Shown in pieces: positions 8,748 through 16,491 of a stretch of 64,000 nt of DNA. The stretch lies in the NCBI GenBank assembly GCA_020073665.1, contig JAIQEU010000003.1:186001-250000 (forward strand), given 5' to 3'. Positions within the stretch are counted from its first letter, which is position 1; each line of letters begins with the position of its first letter. The notes beneath the pieces are model-generated. The model saw only the letters and a program-made list of their open reading frames with translations, did not search any database and was not told the DNA's origin. Source of the DNA: Terriglobia bacterium. Lineage in GTDB: Bacteria > Acidobacteriota > Terriglobia > Terriglobales > Acidobacteriaceae. The translations under genes and the position numbers were made by a program.

Positions 8748-10286
8748 CTAGTCCACTCTGTCGATCTGCGCTTTCTGCAGCTTGTCCGAATAATCCACGT
8801 AGATCGACTTCCACTCGGTGTAGAAGTCAATCGCGCCAAAGCCGCCTTCGCGATGGCCGTTGCCTGTGGCTTTCACTCCGCCGAAAGGCAGATGCACTTC
8901 CGCGCCAATTGTCGGGGCGTTGATGTAGGTGATGCCGGCATGCAGGTCGCGCATGGCGACGAACGCCTTGTTCACATCCTTGGTGTAGAGCGCCGACGAC
9001 AGTCCGTACTCGATGTTGTTGGCGATTTCGATGGCGTGCTCCAGGTTGTCGCAGGGGATGATCGAAACCACCGGCCCGAAGATTTCTTCCTGGGCAATGC
9101 GCATCTTGGGATCGACATCCACAAACACGGTTGGCTCCAGGAACCAGCCGTACTGGTAGTCGCGCTTGTCGAGACGGTTGCCGCCGCATTTCAGCTTGGC
9201 GCCTTCGGACTTGCCGATATCGACGTAGCTGAGATCGGTCTTGAGCTGGGCTTCGTTGACCGCGGGGCCCATCTCGACGCTTTCGTCCAGGCCGTTACCG
9301 ACCTTCAGTGCCTTGGCGCGCGAGACGTAGTGCTCCACGAATTCGCTGTAGATGCCCTTCTGCACGATGATGCGGCTGGTGGCGGTGCAGCGCTGTCCGG
9401 TGGTGCCGAAGCCGCCCCACAGGCCGCCGTCGATGGCGAGGTCGAGGTTGGCGTCGTCGAGCACGATCATCGGGTTCTTGCCGCCCAGTTCGAGCGAGCA
9501 ATGCTTGAAGTTCTTGGCGGCGGCAACGCCCACGATGCGGCCCACGTCGGTCGATCCGGTCAGCGAGATGGCCCTGACTTCGGGATGCTCCATCAGCGGC
9601 GCGCCGATCTTCGACCCGAATCCGCTCACGATGTTGATAACGCCCTTGGGCACGCCCGCGTCGGTCAGGCTGCGCACCAGGTTGTAGGTGGAAAGCGGGG
9701 TGTCCTGCGCCGGCTTGATCACGCAAGTGTTGCCGCAGACGATGGCGGGCAGCAGCTTCCACGACGGAATCGCCATCGGAAAATTCCACGGCGTAATCAT
9801 TGCGCAAACGCCGACCGGCTGTCGGACCGCCATGGCGAACTTGTTGGGCAGTTCTGACGGGGTGGTCGGCCCGAACATGCGGCGGCCTTCGCCGGCCATG
9901 TAGTAGGCGGTGTCGATGGCTTCCTGCACGTCGCCGCGGGTTTCTTTCAGGATCTTGCCCATCTCGCGGGTCATGTCGCGGGCGTATTCTTCTTTGCGCT
10001 CCAGCATCATTTCGCCGGCGCGGAACACGATTTCCGCACGCTTGGGCGCCGGAACCAGGCGCCACTTGGCAAAGGCGCGCTTGGCGGCGTCTATAGCATT
10101 GTCCACGTCAGCCTTGCCCGATTTCTGGAAGATGCCGACCAGGTCGCGGGTGTCGGCAGGGTTGCGGTTTTCGAAAGTCTCGCCGGTCGAGGCTTCGAGC
10201 CACTCGCCGTCAATGAAGTTCTTGTACACCTTGGAGCGGGTAGCCGAGCCCATGATGGTTGGGCTGGTGATGGTATCGGTAGCCAT
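8748..10286 (-). CDS. NAD(P)-dependent aldehyde dehydrogenase
   Basis: This 512-aa protein is a member of the ALDH superfamily that oxidises an aldehyde to an acid. The cofactor region [17 protein letters not shown] is followed by [19 protein letters not shown] (Rossmann turn), the general-base Glu in LELGGKNP and the catalytic Cys in [11 protein letters not shown]. The late EIFGPVVSI motif is also present. The overall pattern resembles semialdehyde dehydrogenases (alpha-ketoglutarate or aminoadipate semialdehyde type), but the substrate cannot be decided. The ATG start has AAGGAG five bases upstream. Confidence 0.92.
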   Translation of the reverse strand: MATDTITSPTIMGSATRSKVYKNFIDGEWLEASTGETFENRNPADTRDLVGIFQKSGKADVDNAIDAAKRAFAKWRLVPAPKRAEIVFRAGEMMLERKEEYARDMTREMGKILKETRGDVQEAIDTAYYMAGEGRRMFGPTTPSELPNKFAMAVRQPVGVCAMITPWNFPMAIPSWKLLPAIVCGNTCVIKPAQDTPLSTYNLVRSLTDAGVPKGVINIVSGFGSKIGAPLMEHPEVRAISLTGSTDVGRIVGVAAAKNFKHCSLELGGKNPMIVLDDANLDLAIDGGLWGGFGTTGQRCTATSRIIVQKGIYSEFVEHYVSRAKALKVGNGLDESVEMGPAVNEAQLKTDLSYVDIGKSEGAKLKCGGNRLDKRDYQYGWFLEPTVFVDVDPKMRIAQEEIFGPVVSIIPCDNLEHAIEIANNIEYGLSSALYTKDVNKAFVAMRDLHAGITYINAPTIGAEVHLPFGGVKATGNGHREGGFGAIDFYTEWKSIYVDYSDKLQKAQIDRVD

Positions 10287-10404
10287 AAGTTCTCCTTAAG
10301 AAGGCTGCAAACCATCTATGCTACAGGCCGGACGGGACCCGGGCAAGTGAGAGCGAACCGGGCGATGGCCTCCGCTGCGAGGCAACAGCGGGTCAAGAAT
10401 TCCC

Positions 10405-10436
10405 TTGACCCCGGAGCGCGTTCCAGACGATACACT
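10405..10436 (+). promoter_or_regulatory. MerR-type promoter with 20-bp spacer
   Basis: TTGACC (10405-10410) and TACACT (10431-10436) are separated by 20 bp. Such an overlong spacer is the hallmark of promoters that MerR proteins untwist. A near-palindrome GGAGCGCGTTCC (10413-10424, 10 of 12 symmetric) sits in the spacer. Transcription would start about at the A of the MerR ATG (10443), giving a leaderless mRNA. Confidence 0.7.
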
Positions 10437-10442
10437 GCATGA

Positions 10443-10952
10443 ATGAGTGCCGGAACCAAGCGCATTTTGCGGTCTGGGGAATTGGCTAAACAGCTGGGGG
10501 TCAGCCCCGATACGCTGCGCCTGTACGAGCGCAAGGGCCTGCTGCAGCGTCCGCCGCGCTCGGAAAACGGCTATCGCTCGTATCCGCCGGAAGCGGTTGA
10601 CCGCATCCGAGTGATTCGGGCCGCGCTATCCATCGGGTTCACTATTGACGAACTGGCGGAGATTTTCGCGCTGCGCGACCGCGGCGGCGCCCCCTGCCAG
10701 CAGGTGCGCGAAATGGCCGGGGCCAAACTGAAAAACCTCGAACGCCAGGTCCAGGCACTTAACGCGCTGCGCGACCAAGTTCGGACCGTCTTGCAGCAGT
10801 GGGACAAAGTTCTGAAGAAGACCCCGCAAACCCAGCGCGCAAGCCTGCTGGAAGCTTTGGCCGCGGGTACTGCCACGGGCGCTCGTAGTTTGCCGCTGCA
10901 GATGTACTCAAACCTCAAGTCCAAGTCACTTCGCAAGGAGCCACGCAAATGA
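10443..10952 (+). CDS. MerR-family transcriptional regulator
   Basis: The N-terminal winged helix is typical of the family: ILRSGELAKQLGVSPDTLRLYERKGLL, then SENGYRSYPPEAVDRIRVI. A long dimerisation helix (about residues 85-125) follows. A single cysteine in GGAPCQQVREM sits where metal-responsive members (ZntR/CueR type) carry metal ligands, but the full ligand set of a known subclass is not seen. The C-terminal 40 residues are a basic extension. The product is 169 aa. It overlaps the next gene by four bases (ATGA), so the two form an operon, and its own promoter has the MerR-type spacing, implying autoregulation. The signal may be a metal or redox-active compound. Confidence 0.9.
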   Translation: MSAGTKRILRSGELAKQLGVSPDTLRLYERKGLLQRPPRSENGYRSYPPEAVDRIRVIRAALSIGFTIDELAEIFALRDRGGAPCQQVREMAGAKLKNLERQVQALNALRDQVRTVLQQWDKVLKKTPQTQRASLLEALAAGTATGARSLPLQMYSNLKSKSLRKEPRK

Positions 10953-11494
10953 AACTTAAACTTGCCCTGAACGTTGCGCTCACCCTGACCCTGTTATCGG
11001 CTGCCGTACCCCTGGCTATGTCGCAGACGGCCGACACTGTGCCGGCCTCTCATCCCGACGCCAAGACCGATCCCCACCATGGCTGCCCGATGATGGCAGA
11101 CCAGCAGCGCGCCGATGAGGGGATGGGTTTCTCCCAGGCGAAGACGACCCATCATTTCCGGCTGACCGGGGACGGAGGCGTGATCGCGGTCGAGGCAAAC
11201 GACGCCAAAGACAGCGAAAGCCGGGACCAGATCCGGATGCACCTGACGCACATCGCCAAGGCGTTCAGCACTGGCGATTTTGACATCCCCATGTTCGTGC
11301 ATGACCAGGTGCCGCCGGGTGTGCCGGTAATGAAATCCCTGAAAGACGCGATCCACTACCGCTTCGAGGAAACCGACCTGGGCGGACGGGTGGTGATCAG
11401 CAGTGCCGACCAGCAGGCCCGGGCGGCGATCCACGAGTTTCTGGCATTCCAGATTCGCGAGCACAAAACCGGGGACAGCCTGGACGTGCAGTAA
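10949..11494 (+). CDS. Secreted His/Met-rich conserved protein
   Basis: A clear signal peptide (LALNVALTLTLLSAAVPLAMS) is followed by a short stretch rich in His, Met and Cys (HPDAKTDPHHGCPMM) that could bind copper or another soft metal. The rest (MGFSQAKTTHHFRL, then about 100 residues with EANDAKDSESRDQIRMHLTH) is a conserved unnamed domain. I recall it from bacterial metal-resistance contexts, where it is often left hypothetical or misnamed. The start overlaps the stop of the MerR gene, so the two proteins are coexpressed. A periplasmic metal-binding role is inferred from location and composition only. The Cys in HHGCPMM is the only cysteine of the mature protein. Confidence 0.75.
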   Translation: MKLKLALNVALTLTLLSAAVPLAMSQTADTVPASHPDAKTDPHHGCPMMADQQRADEGMGFSQAKTTHHFRLTGDGGVIAVEANDAKDSESRDQIRMHLTHIAKAFSTGDFDIPMFVHDQVPPGVPVMKSLKDAIHYRFEETDLGGRVVISSADQQARAAIHEFLAFQIREHKTGDSLDVQ

Positions 11495-11525
11495 ACAACC
11501 TTCCGCGGGCATCCGACGTCGGCAC

Positions 11526-11572
11526 GGCGGGCGAGGACGCCCGCCGGACAGCCGCCGTGACGGCGGCGCTAC
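11526..11572 (-). repeat. GTAG-headed REP element (double palindrome)
   Basis: Read on the minus strand it starts GTAGCGCCGCCGTCACGGCG and continues into a second palindrome (GGCGGGCG-N4-CGCCCGCC). The GTAG head with a GC-rich palindrome is the form of REP elements. Here it lies 31 bases after the stop of the His/Met-rich protein. Confidence 0.7.
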
Positions 11573-11687
11573 TTTTGCGGCCACTACACTGGTGGCTTTT
11601 CGCACTCCCCACTGTTTAACACTGAGTACTTCCGTAACCCGCTGAGGGTATGACCCAAGTTAATTACCTGTTCCGAGCCCGTTAGGC

Positions 11688-11716
11688 TTGTGCTACTCTC
11701 GAAATTACCCCATATT
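11688..11716 (+). promoter_or_regulatory. Weak candidate promoter for the FecR-domain gene
   Basis: TTGTGC (11688-11693), a 17-bp spacer and CATATT (11711-11716) stand 22 bases before the GTG. The match is moderate. The 244-bp gap before it otherwise holds only the REP element and no further gene. Confidence 0.35.
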
Positions 11717-11738
11717 CTCTAGGTTTGGCTGGACTTAA

Positions 11739-13031
11739 GTGGCCTCAGTGTCGTCAAAGAACAAGCAGGGAATCCACATTGCGTGGAAGACGGTAACCTA
11801 CCGCAGTGTGATCCTCGCCATTTTGGCGGTGGTAGTGGTGTTCTTTGCCGGCCTGCACTTTGCGTTTCCGCAGTTTACCGACAATGGGATCAAGGCGGTT
11901 GGCACCCTGACCACCGATATCCTGGAGAAGGTGGCCGGCGCCGCTGGGACCCCAGGCAAGGCGGGGGTAGGGAACTCGCAGCAGGCCCATATCACCGCGC
12001 TGGATGGCACGGTGCGGGTAAAGAAGTCGAACAGCAATAGCTGGGTCGCGGCAGACTACAACGTCCCGTTGGAGAAGGGCGATGTGGTCCAGACCGGCTC
12101 CGAAGGCATGGCCAAGATCGTTTTTAACGATGGGACCAACTACACGGTGAAGCAGGACTCCCTGATCGTCATCGAAGAGAACTCGGCCAACGAGCAGCAG
12201 CAGACCAACGTAGCGGTGGCGGTCAGCACCGGCACGGTGGACCTGACCACCGCCACCTACGTGCAGGGCTCCAAGTCGCAGGTGATTGTGGCCGGGGCCA
12301 CGGCTTCGCTGGCTCCCGATAGCGCCGCCATGGTGCGCAACGATCCCAAGGCCGACCAGCACGAGATCCTGCTCAAGAAGGGCTCGGGCGAGGTCAGCCG
12401 CAATGGCGAAGTGGTTCACCTGGCCGATTGGGAGAAGGCGAACTGGCACGGGGACGCGCCGCACATTGACAAGGTGAAGGAAATCGGGCCGCCGACGCCA
12501 ATTTCCCCGGCCAACATGATGCCGATTTTCATTGCCGGCGACCCCAAGCCGATCGAGTTTTCCTGGACTCCGATGGCCAACGCGGTCGGGTACCGCCTGC
12601 GTATTTCCCACAACCCCTACTTTTCGTCCGTGGTGGTGGACCGCAAGGTGAACACCGCCGACGTAATCGTTTCGGGCCTGGCCGAAGGGGCCTATTACTG
12701 GCTTGTCCAGTCGTATGACGTTGAGGGCAAGGAGTCGGTAGAAAGCGAAAAGAACCGCTTTACCCTGATTCCTAGGGGCAAGGACGCTGTGGCCATCAAC
12801 CTGGAGCTGGAACCCTTTGTCCAGCACGGGCACGTGATCGAATTGACCGGCAAGACCGAAGTCGGCGCCCGGGTGATGGTAAACGGGCGGGAAGTGCCGG
12901 TGGTGGGAATCGATGGCAGCTTCCACTACTTCACACCGCCGCTGGCCACGGGGGAGAGCGTGATCACCGTCACGGCGCAGAATGCCCAAGGGGGAGTGAA
13001 TACGCTGCAAAAGAAGGTCGTGATCCAATAG
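11739..13031 (+). CDS. FecR-domain envelope protein
   Basis: One N-terminal transmembrane segment (SVILAILAVVVVFFAGLHFAF, about residues 25-45) anchors a 385-residue periplasmic part. A FecR domain is visible around QAHITALDGTVRVKK...LEKGDVVQTGSEGMAKIVFNDGTNYTVKQDS (about residues 85-145). A fibronectin-III-like segment follows (IEFSWTPMANAVGYRLRIS...GAYYWLVQSYDVEGKES). The end is a beta-rich domain resembling glucodextranase-like/PEGA modules (LTGKTEVGARVMVNGREVPV). Its role is probably structural or sensory in the envelope. FecR here is not next to a sigma factor, so iron-dicitrate-type signalling is not supported. The start is GTG. Confidence 0.8.
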   Translation: MASVSSKNKQGIHIAWKTVTYRSVILAILAVVVVFFAGLHFAFPQFTDNGIKAVGTLTTDILEKVAGAAGTPGKAGVGNSQQAHITALDGTVRVKKSNSNSWVAADYNVPLEKGDVVQTGSEGMAKIVFNDGTNYTVKQDSLIVIEENSANEQQQTNVAVAVSTGTVDLTTATYVQGSKSQVIVAGATASLAPDSAAMVRNDPKADQHEILLKKGSGEVSRNGEVVHLADWEKANWHGDAPHIDKVKEIGPPTPISPANMMPIFIAGDPKPIEFSWTPMANAVGYRLRISHNPYFSSVVVDRKVNTADVIVSGLAEGAYYWLVQSYDVEGKESVESEKNRFTLIPRGKDAVAINLELEPFVQHGHVIELTGKTEVGARVMVNGREVPVVGIDGSFHYFTPPLATGESVITVTAQNAQGGVNTLQKKVVIQ

Positions 13032-13046
13032 CGGGACGGGTCCCGC
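13031..13046 (+). terminator. GC-rich hairpin at the FecR-gene stop
   Basis: GCGGGAC-GG-GTCCCGC is a perfect 7-bp stem that begins on the last base of the stop codon. No T-run follows, so it may slow or stop transcription only weakly. Confidence 0.4.
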
Positions 13047-13197
13047 AGCGGCACTCCGTAGGGGCAAGAACTTTGGTGTAGGGTAGAGTTGGGCAATATC
13101 TCATAGAATTAAGGACGTCCCCGGTAAGGGACTAACGTAACCGGGCTTTAGCTCGGAACGACTGCGGTTCGAGAGACCAGAGAGAGACGCTTCACGT

Positions 13198-14262
13198 ATG
13201 TCATCCAACGGCTTTCATTCCAGTGGTTCGCGCATGCACAACCTGCGGTCGCTGTTCAGTATTTTTTCCAGCGACCTGGCCATCGACCTGGGCACCGCCA
13301 ACACGCTGGTGTACGCGCGCGGCAAGGGCATCGTGGTGAACGAGCCTTCCATCGTGGCCATCAACAAGAACACTTCGGAAGTTGAAGCCGTGGGCAAAGA
13401 AGCCAAGGAAATGCTCGGCCGGACGCCGGGAAATATCGTCGCCATCAAGCCCATGAAGGATGGCGTCATCGCCGACTTCAAAGTCACCGAGAAAATGCTG
13501 AACTACTTCATCCAGAAGGCGCATAACCGCAAGATGCTGGTGCATCCGCGCATCGTGATCGGCGTGCCTTCAGAGATCACGCAAGTAGAAAAGCGCGCCG
13601 TGATGGACTCTGCTTACCGCGCCAAGGCCAGTGAAGTGTACCTGGTGGAACAGGCGATGGTGGCGGCCATCGGCGCAGGATTGCCCATCACGGAACCCAG
13701 CGGAAACATGGTGGTGGACATCGGCGGCGGCACTACCGACATCGCGGTGATTTCGCTCAGCGGCATCGTTTATTCGCGTTCGGTTCGCATGGCCGGCAAC
13801 CAGATGGACGAGGCCATCATGAACTACCTCAAGCGGAAATATAACCTGCTGATCGGGGAACGCACCGCGGAGCAAATCAAGATCGAGATCGGTTCGGCCT
13901 ACCCGCTGGACAAGCCGCTCACCATGGAGATCAAGGGCCGCAACCTGATCGAGGGCGTGCCCAAGACGATTACGGTAGACGACAGCGAAATCCGCGAAGC
14001 GCTCAGCGAGTGTGTATCAACCATCATGAATGCGGTGCGCGTGGCCCTGGAGCGCACGCCTCCGGAACTGTCGGCCGACATCAGCGATCGTGGCATCGTG
14101 CTTACCGGGGGCGGCGCGCTGCTGAAGAATCTGGACAAGCGCATTCGCGAAGAAACCGGGCTGCCAGTCTCGATCGCCGATGATCCGCTGTGCAGCGTGG
14201 TGCTGGGCACGGGCAAGATGCTCAGCGACTTCAAACTGCTGCGGAAGATTTCGATCGAGTAG
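13198..14262 (+). CDS. mreB: Rod-shape-determining actin homologue MreB
   Basis: MreB forms membrane-bound filaments that guide lateral wall synthesis. The actin-fold motifs are clear: phosphate-1 [14 protein letters not shown], connect-1, phosphate-2 [15 protein letters not shown] and the adenosine motif [14 protein letters not shown]. From SDLAIDLGT onward the length fits the family. The first 12 residues ([12 protein letters not shown]) before [11 protein letters not shown] are extra, so the ATG at 13234 is a possible true start. The LFSIF stretch would be the amphipathic membrane helix. It is followed by mreC, mreD, mrdA and rodA, the classic elongasome order. Confidence 0.97.
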   Translation: MSSNGFHSSGSRMHNLRSLFSIFSSDLAIDLGTANTLVYARGKGIVVNEPSIVAINKNTSEVEAVGKEAKEMLGRTPGNIVAIKPMKDGVIADFKVTEKMLNYFIQKAHNRKMLVHPRIVIGVPSEITQVEKRAVMDSAYRAKASEVYLVEQAMVAAIGAGLPITEPSGNMVVDIGGGTTDIAVISLSGIVYSRSVRMAGNQMDEAIMNYLKRKYNLLIGERTAEQIKIEIGSAYPLDKPLTMEIKGRNLIEGVPKTITVDDSEIREALSECVSTIMNAVRVALERTPPELSADISDRGIVLTGGGALLKNLDKRIREETGLPVSIADDPLCSVVLGTGKMLSDFKLLRKISIE

Positions 14263-14265
14263 GAC

Positions 14266-14392
14266 GGTTTCGAGTTTCGGGTTTCAAGTTTCTGGTGCGT
14301 GTTTCCACGGCCTGCGGTGAGCCCGCCCGAAAAAACCTCAGCAGCGTTACGCATGGGTTGAAACTCGAGACTTGAAACCCGAAACTTGAAAC
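14266..14392 (+). repeat. Long inverted GAAAC repeat between mreB and mreC
   Basis: The left arm (14266-14292, GGTTTCGAGTTTCGGGTTTC and on) and the right arm (14360-14392) are complementary over 23 bases with one mismatch; the exact core is CTTGAAACCCGAAACT at 14371-14386. The arms enclose about 67 bases. The right arm ends four bases before the mreC ATG, so the folded RNA would hold the start codon at its foot, and no Shine-Dalgarno is seen. Confidence 0.8.
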
Positions 14393-14396
14393 TGCC

Positions 14397-15776
14397 ATGG
14401 AAAACCTCATCACCCGCTACCGCAACGTCACCATCCTGGTGGCGATTCTGTTTGTGCAGGTGCTGGGGCTGGCGGTGCAAGTCAAGCGCAACACCGAGAA
14501 CGAACCTACTCGGCTGATTCGCATCTGGGCGGTGAACGTCGTCACCCCGTTTGAGAAAGCCATCGTCTGGTCGCAGAGCGGCACCTCCAACCTCTGGCAC
14601 AGCTACCTTTACCTGCGAGGGGTGCGCCAGGAAAACCGTGACCTGAAAGCGGAGATCGAGCGTTTGCGCCTGCAGCAAGTCCGCCTGCGCGAGGACGCCG
14701 AGCAGGCCCGGCGCCTGCAACTGCTGCTGGGCTTCAAGGAACAGTTCATTTCGAAGACCCTGGCTGCGCAGGTCATTGGATCGAGCGGCAGCGCGCAATC
14801 TCGCTCGGTCTACATTGACAAGGGCGAACGCGAGGGAATCACCCCCGACATGGCTGTGATCACGGCGGACGGGGTCGTGGGCAAGGTACTGCGGGTGTTC
14901 AACTCGACCTCCCAGGTGCTGCTGATTGACGACCAGACCAGCGGGGTAGGAGCGATCCTGGAGAAGTCCCGCCTGCAGGGTATTCTGCGCGGCACGCCAT
15001 CCGGCGAAGTGGTGCTGGAGAAGGTAATGTCCGACGAACAGGTGCAGCCCGGAGAAAGAGTGCTGACCAGCGGCGGCGACCTGGTTTTCCCCAAGGGCAT
15101 GCCGGTGGGCACGGTCGCCGACGTAGCCAAGGGGGCGGAGTCTTTTCTCAATATTCGCATCAAGCCGGCCGCCGACCTCAGCAAGTTGGAAGAAGTGCTG
15201 GTGATTACAGGGAAGGAAGAGAAGACGCCGTCGGTCACCGAAAACGGGCCGGCGCGGGCGGTGGACATCTTGGCCCAGCGACTGCCCTCAGTGCCGGATA
15301 AAGCTCCAGACGATCCCAGCAAACCGCCGCCGCCAACCAGTGGGCTGACCATTGCCCCAGCCCCAGCGAAGCCGGGGGCACCGGGAGTTTCCACCCCTAA
15401 GCTGCAGCAGGGGAATGCTTTAGCGGGCCAAGCTGGCAAGGCAGTTGCGCCGGCAAGCATTACCGGTGCTTCGGCTCGGGCCCCAGTAGCCAGTGCTCCC
15501 AAGCCACATGGGAACGCGCCCGCGCCAGGCTCAAGCAAGCCTGTTGCCGGGGCTCCCACGACCACCAAGCCCTTAGCCGGCGCGCCAGCGGTCACACCGG
15601 CAACCGCCCAGAAGCCCGTGCCGGCGGCGGTGAAGGTCTCCGATGTCGTTACCACGCCCGGCAGCAGTACGGCCAAGCCGGCGGCAACCTCCACCAAACC
15701 GGCGACGGCACCGTCCAAGCCTCCCGCAGCTTCCCCGTCAACCCCGCCTCCGGCGCCGGAGGACAAGCCGCAATAG
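14397..15776 (+). CDS. mreC: Rod-shape protein MreC with long Pro/Ala-rich tail
   Basis: MreC is the bitopic periplasmic partner of MreB and PBP2. An N-terminal transmembrane helix (VTILVAILFVQVLGLAVQV) is followed by a coiled coil (ENRDLKAEIERLRLQQVRLREDAEQARRL, about residues 75-110). The beta-barrel MreC core follows (VIGSSGSAQSRSVYIDKG...GVVGKVLRVFNSTSQVLLI...LTSGGDLVFPKGMPVGTV) and ends near residue 280. The remaining 180 residues are a low-complexity Pro/Ala/Lys/Thr tail absent from most MreC proteins, and the total of 459 aa is well above the usual 270-340. The tail may cross or bind peptidoglycan. Its start directly follows a long inverted repeat; mreD begins one base after its stop. 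Confidence 0.93.
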   Translation: MENLITRYRNVTILVAILFVQVLGLAVQVKRNTENEPTRLIRIWAVNVVTPFEKAIVWSQSGTSNLWHSYLYLRGVRQENRDLKAEIERLRLQQVRLREDAEQARRLQLLLGFKEQFISKTLAAQVIGSSGSAQSRSVYIDKGEREGITPDMAVITADGVVGKVLRVFNSTSQVLLIDDQTSGVGAILEKSRLQGILRGTPSGEVVLEKVMSDEQVQPGERVLTSGGDLVFPKGMPVGTVADVAKGAESFLNIRIKPAADLSKLEEVLVITGKEEKTPSVTENGPARAVDILAQRLPSVPDKAPDDPSKPPPPTSGLTIAPAPAKPGAPGVSTPKLQQGNALAGQAGKAVAPASITGASARAPVASAPKPHGNAPAPGSSKPVAGAPTTTKPLAGAPAVTPATAQKPVPAAVKVSDVVTTPGSSTAKPAATSTKPATAPSKPPAASPSTPPPAPEDKPQ

Positions 15777-15777
15777 C

Positions 15778-16296
15778 GTGCCTATCACCTACACATCCAA
15801 TGAGCAGGTCGAGGTCTACCGCTTCAGCATCCCGGTAACCATCCTCGTTCCATTGGCCGCCGTGTTTCTGCAGGCGTTTGTGCCGCTGCGTTTGCACTTC
15901 TTCGCGCTTTTCGACCTGCCGCTGCTGGTGGTGATCTTCTTTGCGGTGGCGCGGCGCAGTCCGGTTGCCGGACTGCTGACCGGAGCAGCAATTGGCCTCT
16001 TGCAGGATGCGCTGACTCCGCACCCTATTGGCCTCTACGGGATCGCCAAGACGGTGGCCGGCTACGGGGCGTCATCGCTGGGCGTGAAGATTGACGTCGA
16101 GAACGCCGCCACCCGCTTCCTGGTGACACTGTTCTTCTACGGGGTACACGAAGTCGTCTACTTCACGGTGGCGCATGGCCTGGTCGGGCTGCCGCTGGAG
16201 TGGAGTTGGGCGCACGAACTGGGGGCGGCCCTGGCCAACGCTGCGGTGGCGGTAGCCTTGTTTGCGGCCATGGACCGGCTGAAGCAGAGAACTTAG
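15778..16296 (+). CDS. mreD: Rod-shape protein MreD
   Basis: This is a small polytopic membrane protein (172 aa) of the elongasome. About five hydrophobic segments are seen: IPVTILVPLAAVFLQAFVPL, LFDLPLLVVIFFAVA, the GLLTGAAIGLLQDALTPHPIG turn typical of MreD, FLVTLFFYGVHEVVYF and AALANAAVAVALFAAM. The start is the GTG at 15778, two bases after the mreC stop; the frame stays open upstream inside mreC but those codons are not MreD-like. The tight spacing implies translational coupling with mreC. Confidence 0.88.
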   Translation: MPITYTSNEQVEVYRFSIPVTILVPLAAVFLQAFVPLRLHFFALFDLPLLVVIFFAVARRSPVAGLLTGAAIGLLQDALTPHPIGLYGIAKTVAGYGASSLGVKIDVENAATRFLVTLFFYGVHEVVYFTVAHGLVGLPLEWSWAHELGAALANAAVAVALFAAMDRLKQRT

Positions 16297-16453
16297 AAGC
16301 CGTCGTCCAGTGTTCAGCAAAATCCAATCGGCTATGGCCTTGCGTTACCCGCCTGGGCAATCCCAAAGCCTGTGGCTCGGTTTACAATGAAGTTAACCTC
16401 GACCAGTCCACGACGGATGTGTCTCTTGTTCGCCACAGCGCATGTGACAACGG

Positions 16454-16488
16454 AGGCTGACGACGGACGACTGACGACCGACGACTAA
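16454..16488 (+). repeat. GACGAC tandem repeat upstream of mrdA
   Basis: The tract begins with AGGCTGACGACGGACGAC (16454-16471), an 18-mer that is repeated exactly at 18506-18523 at the end of mrdA. It lies directly before the mrdA ATG. A GGAGG at 16452-16456 would be a Shine-Dalgarno but is separated from the ATG by the repeat. The rest of the 195-bp gap shows no gene. Confidence 0.75.
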
Positions 16489-16491
16489 ATC

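Noticed and set aside
7989-9857. A 622-codon open frame on the plus strand opposite the aminotransferase and aldehyde dehydrogenase
   Set aside because: It runs across two well-supported leftward genes and the gap between them, so it is an effect of high GC.
11739-13031. FecR/sigma-factor iron-signalling system
   Set aside because: There is no ECF sigma factor or TonB-dependent receptor beside it, and the domain layout with Fn3-like modules differs from FecR.
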